From: Allacma fusca
Taxonomy: Eukaryota > Arthropoda > Collembola > Symphypleona > Sminthuridae
Direction: 5' to 3'
Assembly (NCBI GenBank): GCA_947179485.1
Contig: OX359249.1
Location: forward strand, 12,586,001-12,650,000
Length of the DNA: 64,000 bases
Below the pieces are notes generated by a model. That model saw only the letters and a program-made list of their open reading frames with translations. It ran no database searches and was not told where the DNA came from. Positions 8,913 through 17,158 of the stretch are shown piece after piece. Made by a program: the position numbers and the translations under genes. The first letter of the stretch is position 1; each line of letters starts with the position of its first letter.

Positions 8913-11900
8913 ATGAGACAGGGGACGACTGTACCAATAAAGACGGGTGGAAATAATACGGTAAGGAGAAGAATTTTATAAGTAATGTATTTTCGAATTC
9001 TACTATTAGAGATGCTATCACGAACGTATTGTTTACAGGTGTTCAGGTGTAGTGTAGAAAACTGCCCATTTTTTTGTAGAACGTACGTAAATTACGAAAG
9101 TCATTTAGAAACAAGACATTTTTGTATCGACTGTTCTCGTTACTACAAAGATATAGATGAGCACGGCTGTCTAATGTCCGGACAACGAACAGGTTATGTA
9201 GACGCTGGTGCAAGGCTGGATTTGACTAACTTTCACGAGTACAGTCGCAGTCAAGGAGGGAGCATGATTAGCTACAAATATAGGCATGAATTAAATACTC
9301 CTGACATTGAGTCAACTTTCTCAGACGTTGAACCTGCAATTAAAAAGCTGCTAAATGAATTGTATGCAATACATACTCTTTCTAAGGTAGAAATTAGTCT
9401 GGGCATTCAAATGGAAAAAGAAATTGTCCAAGAAAGTGGGCAAATAGGTTTTAAACAGGCGCTTATATATTTCAAATCTTCGCATTATGAACTGCAAACT
9501 CCAGAATCAATAGATTCGATTTTATTAAAAAGTGCGTCTGATATAGTGGAGAAGAAAAATACTTTTTTAGACAACGGTTCTTCATGGTATATAGTGAAAA
9601 TTGATTCTTTAGAGGTTAAAATAGGTGAAATTCGTTTATTCATGAACTCTAGGGCAAGTGGTTACTTAGAGATGCCATTTAAGCACAGGCAGGGCTATAT
9701 TAATTTCAAAAACAAGGATAATAATTGTTTCAAGTATTGTGTGGCAGCCGCTTTGTTCTAGGACGAACAAATTGAAGAGAATAGGGTCACTGGGCAAACT
9801 AACAAAAACCTTGCATCTCATAATACTTGGATAAAATATTTTTCTAAGATTGATTTTTCAAATATTCGCAATTCAGTTAACATTTACCATGATTTGCCAA
9901 AGTTTGAAGAAAAAAATGATGTCGCTGTTAATATACTAAGTCATCATCAGGGAAATGTTGTCATGATTCGAAGCAGCAGCGCCCGAGCAAAAACAATTAT
10001 AACACTTTTTTTGATTCATAAAAAAGAATCCAAAGTTAAATCATACCATATGGCTTTGATAACAAATGCGAATAAATTTTTAGGTTACCGTAGACCTGCA
10101 AAAACTTTCTTTTGCGAGCTCTGTTTCCGCTCATTTTCATCCCTGAAGCATTGGAGTGATCATGAAAATGTGTGTAAATCAGGGGATGAGATAATTGAAA
10201 AACTACCAAAAGAAGGCGAGAAATTAAAATTTAGTAGGCCAGAACTAACCGTACCATATCCTTATGTTTTATACTGGGACTTTGAATGTTTTTCCATTGA
10301 TCCAGATGATAAGCATTTATTAGGAAAACAAACAACTATACAAAGTAAATTCGAGCCCGCAAGTTATTCATTTTGCATTATCAAGAGCAGCAGTGAAGGG
10401 CAGCATATTATAGCACTTGAGTATTATGACGGTGAAAATCCCGTACAGCATTTTTTCAAAAGTGTATTCAAGTATGCTCAGGAGTTACTGTACTCCATTC
10501 GTACAACAAATAATTTTGTTGTACCTATAAAGGAGGAACGCGATAAGCATGAAAGGACAACTCACTGCGAGTTTTGTAAAAGCAAATTTTCTGGATGCGT
10601 AGACGAATTAGAAACAAACAAACGGAACCATACAAAGCAAACAAAAGTTATAAAATGTTATCATCATTGCCATGACAGTGGCAAGTATTTGGCCACTATT
10701 TGTGCTCGATGCAATATGCGTGTTAAATTTAAGCATGAATTGGTATGCATTGCCCATAACTCGGCAGGATTTGACATGCATTTGTTAATTAAAAATTTTG
10801 AAAATTCAATTTTTAACGTAGGTGATGTTAATGTTATTAGTAAGGGAACAGAAAAATTTGTGCAACTTGAAATCCCAGCTCGAGATCTCTTCGTACCTGT
10901 CTTAAATTGTAATTATAACATGGCTCATCACCAGACCAAAGGCTGGCAGGGAAACCGTAGGGTGAAACTGCGCTTTATAGATTCGTGTCAATTCTTACCG
11001 GGCAAACTTAGTTCATTAGCTGAAGCTCTGAAGAAGGAAAATGCGAGCACATTAAATCTTGTGCATGAAAGCATACCTTATATTTTAGGAGGTAGCAGCA
11101 AACGAATGCAGAAGCGGCATAAGCATGAAACAAAAGATTCGGCCCAATTATTATTTGAAAAACTTCCGTATCCATACCGGTACTTATCATCCCCAGACGT
11201 TTTGATAGATGGGCACCCTATACCGAGTCAATCTCATTTTGATAATGATCTAGCAAATGAAAAATGTACCGATGAAGAGTGGCTCGTAGTCCAGAATGTA
11301 ATTAGAACATTTAACATACATGACTTTAGAAACTTCACTCGCCTTTACACAATGAATGATGTAATACTTCTTGCAGTTATATGGGAAAATTTTCGCAAAA
11401 ATGGGCTAGAAATGTACGGGCTAGACCCGACATATATGTGCACAGGGTCAGGGTACTCATTTCAATGTTTCCTGTATAAGACACGGGCTGAAATTGAGTA
11501 CATTAGAGATGCTAAAATGCTAAAATGGCTCTCCAGCGGAATCCGTGGAGGAACTTCTTTTTGTACTATAAAAATGCATACCGCTAATAATGAGCGGTGC
11601 CCAAATGGGTACGATCCTTCGAAGGAGAGAACCCATATAATTTACAATGATAAGGTTAGTTTATATGCAACTGCGCTTTTAGACAAATATCCACAATCCA
11701 ATTTTAATTGGGAAGATGTTAAGATCCTTGAGAGTATAGATTGGAGGACATTCGAAAGCATTGATGACACTGGATACTTTCTTGAAGTTGATCTTGGATA
11801 CCCTCATGACGTACAGGATACCACGTCTGATCTACCTCTTGCTCCTGAGAAACGAATAATTACATTCGAAGAATTATCTGATAAGCAAAAATGTATAATG

Positions 11901-12962
11901 ACCAATTTGAAAAGATCCACTCAAAGGTCCTTTACTACTCAGCCAAGATTATTGCTCCACTGTTATGATCGAAATAACTATGTGCTACATTATAAAGCAC
12001 TAAAATATTATCTTGAAATGGGATTGGTCCTTAAAAAATCCACAAGGGTATTTCATTTACAGAAAGCAACTATTTCCAAGATTACATACAGTTTAATATT
12101 GAAAAGCGTCAAATTGCGCAAAGCGAATCCATGCGCCAGTTCCTAAAAAATCAGAATAATCAAATATTCGGGAAATGTTTACAATCCAACAAAAACAATG
12201 TTCAGGTAAAATTTTGTGGATCAAGAGCTCAATCACGGCATCTTTTATCTAAACCAGAATGTATAGATTTTATGCCGGTGTCCGATAATGTTAGCATAGT
12301 TATGCTAAGGCCAAAATGTGTGATTTTGAATAAACCTATACAGGCTGGTGTTACAGTCCTAGACCTTGCAAGTTATATTTTATAAGGGATACTATCAAGA
12401 ATTAAAGCAGGTATTTGGTGATAGAATATCAAATGCGTACATGGATACCGATTCCAGTATAGGGATTGTCCGAGACCCCGATAATACATTCTGGGATGAT
12501 TTGATCAAATATCGGCAATTCTTTGATTTTTCTAAACTACCTACTGATCCTGACTTCTTCAAAAACTATTCATACCTGGATAATTTACGTCTGTCAAATG
12601 CAGGTATTTCCGGGAAATGGAAGATAGAATCGTTTGATATTGCAGAAATCATAACGCTAAAAGCTAAACAATACTCAATAAAATACTTTAATGAAAAAGA
12701 GGAAATGAAGTGTAAGGGTATCACGTCCGTAGCTTTTAAATCATTCTCACACGCCAAATACGCCGAAGTTGTGAAAGAAAATAAGGTGGTAAATCTAGAT
12801 GTAAAGTACATACGCAGTTTTAAGCACAGCTTGTTCTGCATTTCGGTCAACAAGACTGCATTTCATAATTTGGACGTTTACAGAGTTTATTGTGACCCAT
12901 CCGACATTAATTTTAGTCTTCCTTTAGGGCACCACAGATTGTCTTCCTACATGACAATATAA
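8913..12962 (+). pseudogene. Protein-primed-type family B DNA polymerase, broken
   Basis: This is a replicative polymerase of the Polinton/adintovirus type. A first exon (ATG 8913 to 8960) and a 78-bp intron lead to a C2H2 zinc finger (C-x4-C-x12-H-x4-H, residues 20-43) and a second knuckle (45-60). The family signature NFKNKDNNCF follows near residue 240, and a further zinc finger near 375 (CELC...H...C). Exonuclease motifs are DFE (430), NSAGFD (595) and YTMND (790). Polymerase motif A is DKVSLYA (887; the usual final P is A), motif B is near 12145-12175 (KNQNNQIFGK), motif C is DTDS at 12444-12455, and KAKQY comes later. Breaks: an in-frame TAG at 9759-9761 just after the signature, a frame change near 12057 beside a T run, and a return to the first frame near 12370. 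All catalytic acids remain, so decay is recent or some breaks are assembly errors. Confidence 0.9.
8961..9038 (+). other. Predicted 78-bp phase-0 intron in the polymerase gene
   Basis: The frame that encodes the zinc fingers is open only back to a TAA at 8979, where an ATG at 8985 gives a plain leader. Just upstream, an ATG at 8913 in the same frame reads 16 codons to a GTAAGG donor (8961), and a TTTACAG acceptor ends at 9038. Removing 78 bp keeps phase 0. The next possible acceptor (ending 9046) would open onto a stop. The start could instead be the ATG at 8985. Confidence 0.6.
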
Positions 12963-13019
12963 AACAAAACGTCAAGTGTCGCATTTTTATAGTATAAATT
13001 TGGGTGTGACTAACGACAC

Positions 13020-13667
13020 ATGGATTTTATTGACTTTAGAATTGCCCACCCCTGTACAGCAACAATACAGGGCCCAACTGCCTCGGGTAAAACTGTTCTC
13101 GTTCTTGAGATCATCCGCAGAAGAAGGGAGCTTTTTGATACTCTAATAGAAAAGGTCATATTTGTATATTCGGATTACCAACCGAGCTTTCGGAAGCTGC
13201 AAGACGAAGATCCTGGAATTATTTTTACAACAAATGTTAAAGATATAGAAGATCTAGCTTCTGGTCCCTGTTTAATTATACTCGACGACTAGCAAAGTGA
13301 AATAGGGCGGGGAGAGAACAACAGCTTAGTGACAAACTTTTTTACCAAACACTCCCACCACAGAGGAGCGTCAATATTCCTTATACTTCAAAACAGCTAT
13401 GCAAAGGGTATGCGGGACATTAACATAAACACTCAGTGGGCATGTCTTTTTAACCAACCAAGGGACAAGTCTACAATAACTACTCTTGCAAAACAGATTT
13501 CCCCTGGTAACGTTTCATTCCTGAAAGAAGCATACTTGAAGGCGGTGACTTCTAAAGAATACGGTTACTTGATTTTAGACTTTCATCCAAAACACAGACA
13601 ATACAAATATTGGGTTAGGTCAGAGCTCTTCCCCTCCACCGATTGCTTAGTGTTTGCTCCAAAGTGA
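13020..13667 (+). pseudogene. FtsK/HerA-type genome-packaging ATPase with internal amber stop
   Basis: It belongs to the A32/FtsK-HerA superfamily that pumps DNA into capsids in Polinton-like viruses. Seen: Walker A GPTASGKT (residues 18-25), Walker B LIILDD (85-90), the motif HHRGASIFLILQN (113-125) typical of this branch, NQPRDKS, then GYLILDF and a C-terminal FAPK. The length, 215 codon positions, is usual for the family. One TAG at 13290-13292, directly after the Walker B acids, interrupts an otherwise uniform frame; the sequence after it continues the same conserved protein. The gene starts 57 bp after the polymerase stop, and the next gene starts 14 bp after its end. A TATAAAT at 12993-12999 is too close to the ATG to be its promoter in the normal way. 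Confidence 0.88.
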
Positions 13668-13681
13668 TTCAGTCCGTCACC

Positions 13682-14020
13682 ATGAGTCCCAGAGGAAACA
13701 TCCCGAAGACAACACGGCTCGAGTCTAATATTGAATTTATTCGTAAGCTTTCGCTCGCTACCAACAGGCAGTTTTCGAAGTTTATCAACGATTCAAGTGA
13801 GGAACAACTTAAAGCTAGCTGCGAGTGCTTCGATAATATCCGTTTATTTTTTCCTCGATCAATAACAAGAGTTAGAAATTTTAATCCGCGTTTGTTTAAG
13901 CAACAAGTTTTGATAAATCCGAAAGTCAATAAAGCCCTGCTCGCTGACATCATACTCCAAATTGAGACTGGCGAACTTTTAAGAGTTTTTTGTGATGGCA
14001 AAAATAATGAGAGTAATTGA
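13682..14020 (+). CDS. Small 112-residue protein after the packaging ATPase
   Basis: The start is the ATG at 13682 in good context (TCACCATGA), 14 bp after the ATPase stop. The protein is basic at the N-terminus and predicted mostly helical, with SSEEQLKASCEC near residues 40-51. Helical proteins with an LxxLCEC-type segment are common next to Polinton/adintovirus genes in invertebrates, and this one resembles them in length, position and that motif. The family assignment is from memory of the pattern, not from a search. The frame is intact and overlaps the next ORF by 26 bp, a compact viral-type arrangement. Function unknown; a virion or core protein is possible. Confidence 0.65.
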   Translation: MSPRGNIPKTTRLESNIEFIRKLSLATNRQFSKFINDSSEEQLKASCECFDNIRLFFPRSITRVRNFNPRLFKQQVLINPKVNKALLADIILQIETGELLRVFCDGKNNESN

Positions 14021-14426
14021 TCCCCAACTTTATTCCGAACTAATTAAAATATTGAACAGCGGCGAGTCAATTTCCAACGACCTGAAAAACGACCTTCAAG
14101 AAAAAATTCAGAAACAAGAACCTATTTCATCGGTTCCAGACCCGCCTCAGGATACCATTAGCAGTCAAAAGGCGTTGAATAAAACATCTGTACAGGAAGC
14201 TAAGAAGAAATTTAAACCACTTGAAATTTGCTGCTGCAAATTCAAGCGTGGGCACCTTAACCTGGAGCCTGAGTGGAGAGCATTTGAAGATTTGGACGAG
14301 CCCGTTAACCGTGTCAAAGAAGATAAGCACTCATGCATTAAAACATCTGCAAAAACTGGGCAGCCACTTACAGATAAACCCGCAGCGATGTTTCAAATTG
14401 CAGTTTCAACTTGCAGTTTTAAATAG
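13995..14426 (+). CDS. Small ORF whose 3' end is lost in the satellite
   Basis: An ATG at 13995, inside the end of the previous gene, opens 143 codons. The N-terminal part (IDPQLYSELIKIL, then charged sequence with KNDLQEKIQKQE) looks like the helical start of small structural proteins in Polinton-like elements; this is a weak inference. A short Cys cluster (ICCCKFKRG) lies near residues 78-86. From residue 133 on, the protein is translated satellite (FQIAVSTCSFK), and the stop at 14424 is a chance TAG in a variant repeat unit. The true C-terminus and everything downstream of it in the element are absent from this window. Confidence 0.5.
   Translation: MAKIMRVIDPQLYSELIKILNSGESISNDLKNDLQEKIQKQEPISSVPDPPQDTISSQKALNKTSVQEAKKKFKPLEICCCKFKRGHLNLEPEWRAFEDLDEPVNRVKEDKHSCIKTSAKTGQPLTDKPAAMFQIAVSTCSFK
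14220..14246. repeat. Small palindrome inside the last ORF
   Basis: CTTGAAATTTGC at 14220-14231 faces GCAAATTCAAG at 14236-14246, pairing with a single bulged base around CTGC. It uses the same words (TTGAAATT, TTTGC, GCAAATT) as the satellite that begins 145 bp later. It could be a seed of the repeat or a coincidence in AT-rich coding DNA. Confidence 0.4.
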
Positions 14427-16308
14427 CAGTATCAACTAGCAGTTTTAAATTGCAGTTTCATGCTGCAGTTTTAAATTGCAGTTTCAAATTGCAGTTTCTA
14501 TTTGATATTTAAAATTGCAGTCTGAAATTGAAGTTTCAAATTGCAGTTTTTTATTGCAGTTTCAAATTGCAGTTTCAAATTGCAGTTTTTTATTGCAGTT
14601 TCAAATTGCAGTTTCAAATTGCAGTTTCGAATTGCAGTTTCAAATTGCAGTTTCAACTTGCAGTTTTAAACTGCAATTTCATACTGCAGTTTTAATTTGC
14701 AGTTTCAAATTGCAGTTTCTATTTGATATTTAAAATTGCAGTTTGAAATTGAAGTTTCAAATTGCAGTTTTGTATTGCAAATTCAAATTGCAGTTTCAAA
14801 TTGCAGTTTTGTATTGCAGTTTCAAATTGCAGTTTCAAATTGCAGTTTCAAATTGCAGTTTCAAATTGCAGTTTCAAATTGCAGTTTCAAATTGCAGTTT
14901 CAAATTGCAGTTTCAAATTGCAGTTTCGAATGCAGTTTTAAATTGCAGTTTCAAATGCAGTTTTAAATTGCAGTTTCAAATGCAGTGTCAAATTCCGGTT
15001 TCAAATTGAAGTTTCTATACATTGTTTAAAATTGAAATTTGAAATTGCAGTTTCAAGTTGCAGTTTTAAATTGCAGATTCAAATGCAGTGTCAAATTGGG
15101 GTTTCAAATTGCAGTTTCAAATTGTAGTTTAAATTGCAGTTTCAAATTGCAGTTTCAAATTGCAGTTTCAAATTGCAGTTTCAAATTGCAGTTTCAAATT
15201 GCAGTTTAAATTGCAGGTTCAAATTGCAGTTTCAAATTGATGTTTAAATTGCAGCTTCAAATTGCAGTTTCAAATTGCAGTTTTAAATTGCAGTTTCAAA
15301 TTGCAGTTTCAACTTGCAGTTTCAAATTGCAGTTTCTAATTGCAGTTTTCAATTGCCGTTTTGAATTGCAGTTTCAACTTGTGGTTCCAAATTACAGTTT
15401 CAAATTGCAGTTTCTCTACATTGTTTAAAATTGCAGTTCGAAATTTAAGTTTCGAATTGGAGTTTTAAATTGCAGTTTCAAATTGGAGTTTCACATTACA
15501 GTTTCCAACTGCAGTTTCAAATTGCAGTTGCAAATTGCAGTTTCAAAATCAGTTTCAACTTGCAGTTTTAAATAGCAATTTCAAATAGCAGTTTCAACTT
15601 GCAGTTTTTAATTGCAGTTTAGTTGCAGTTTGAAATTGAAGTTTCAAATTGCACTTTAAAAATAAGTTTCGAATTGGAGTTTCAAATTGCAGTTTCAAAA
15701 TGCACTTCCAAATTGCAGTTTCAAATTGCAGTTTCAAATTGCAGTTTCAAACTGCAGTTTCAAAATGCACTTGCGAATTGCAGTTTCAAATTGCAGTTTC
15801 AAATTGCAGTTTCAAATTGCAGTTTGAAATTGCAGTTTGAAATTGCAGTTTCAAATTGCAGTTTCAAATTGCAGTTTCAATTTATAGTTCTGAATAGCAA
15901 TTTCAAATAGAAGTTTCAACTTGCAGGTTTTAATTGCATTTTAATTGCAGTTTCAACTTCCAGTTTCAAATTGCAGTTTCTAATTGCAGTTTTCAATTGC
16001 CGTTTTGAATTGCAGTTTCAACTTGCGGTTTCAAATTACAGTTTCAAATTGCAGTTTCTCTACAGTGTTTAAAATTGCAGTTCGAAATTTAAGTTTCGAA
16101 TTGGAGTTTTCAATTGCAGTTTCAAATTGGAGTTTCACATTACAGTTTCTAATTGCAGTTTCAAATTGCAGTTGCAAATTGCAGTTTCAAATAGCAGTTT
16201 CAAATTGCAGTTTTAAATAGCAATTTCAAATAGCAGTTTCAACTTGCAGTTTTTAATTGCAGTTTAGTTGCAGTTTGAAATTGAAGTTTCAAATTGCAGT
16301 TTCTATAT
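14391..16308 (+). repeat. Satellite block left of the first transposon
   Basis: This is the leftmost block of the array. Units are mixed, with homogeneous runs near 14820-14930 and 15120-15210. It carries landmark dimers of the 26-bp family: TTTCTATTTGATA type near 14487 and 14717, TTTCTATACATTG type near 15013, and TTTCTCTACATTG type near 15411. It ends at TTTCTATAT, the transposon target. Confidence 0.8.
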
Positions 16309-17158
16309 CGTCGGTGAAGAGGCAAAATGATCTAGGTGCATAATCGATTAGAATCAAAATGATCTACATAACTTTTTCCCTAAAGGCAAAATGAACTGGG
16401 TGCAAGCCTCTTTAAAAGCAAACTGATCTACATACAATTTTCCTTAAAAGCAAAATGATCTAAGTGCTGGTCTAATTTGTTTTGTGAGAAAACTAGCATC
16501 TGTAAGGAGGACACGTGGCTTATAAGGGCTAACCATGACTGTGTAATTGACCTAGGGTTGTGGGTTAATATTCTCTGAAGGGTTTGCTATTACTAAGGAT
16601 CATTCCGGCAACTAAAGTTAATTTCACTTATTGCATCTAATACATTTTTAGTTACGAAAACTGCAACATTCATTTATTTTAAAATCGACGAATTAAAGAC
16701 GAATCAAAATCACAGTAAGCTCATGTGTTAGTGTGCACATTGAATTGGTTTTCCCTTTAATAATTCTCAACGTGGAGTTTTTTCAAATCGTATTCTACGA
16801 TCAGCACCATTATCATAACATTCGGAATCATTTTCAAATGTTAAATCATAATTGACAACTTTTTTTTTCAATGTTACTGAAAGAAAGAAATGGAGGCATT
16901 GGGGAAGTAAATGCATATATAAAAGATTTTGAATACCTCGCATTTTTGTACACCGGCATTAGAATGTGTTTCCTTATATTGTTTTTATTATAATTTGTAT
17001 CTAGATCATTTTGCTTTTAGGAAAAGCTGCATCTAGATCATTTTGCTTTTAAAATTCAATGCAAGTAGATCATTTTGCCTTTAGTGAAACTGCAAGTAGA
17101 TCATTTTGATTCTAATCGATCATGCACCTAGATCATTTTGCCTCTTCACCGACGATAT
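16305..17158. mobile_element. 846-bp non-autonomous DNA transposon, copy 1
   Basis: The element spans 16309-17154 and is flanked by ATAT on both sides. Its ends are inverted: CGTCGGTGAAGAGG at the left and the reverse complement at the right, with inverted similarity continuing for about 150 bp. Each arm holds five copies of CAAAATGATCTA: at 16323, 16355, 16387, 16419 and 16451 on the left, and inverted at 17002, 17034, 17066, 17097 and 17129 on the right. The third copy on the left is degenerate (CAAAATGAACTG). The outermost motif lies 14 bp from the tip on both sides. The roughly 540-bp core has no ORF. The uninterrupted target TTTCTATATGCTG occurs elsewhere in the array, for example at 18478. 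Because ATAT is self-complementary, the duplication may be ATAT with tip CGTC, or TA with tip TCGTC, so the superfamily stays open. Confidence 0.88.

Noticed and set aside
8985..9761. A separate zinc-finger gene ahead of the polymerase
   Set aside because: The frame continues past a single TAG into the polymerase, and its last residues are the conserved N-terminal signature of this polymerase family.
12993..12999. TATAAAT as promoter of the packaging ATPase
   Set aside because: It is about 20 bp before the ATG, so transcription would start at or after the start codon.
16323..16462. CRISPR-like spacing inside the transposon arm
   Set aside because: The 12-bp motif at a 32-bp pitch is mirrored at the other end of an element with inverted termini and a target duplication, which fits transposase-binding sites.
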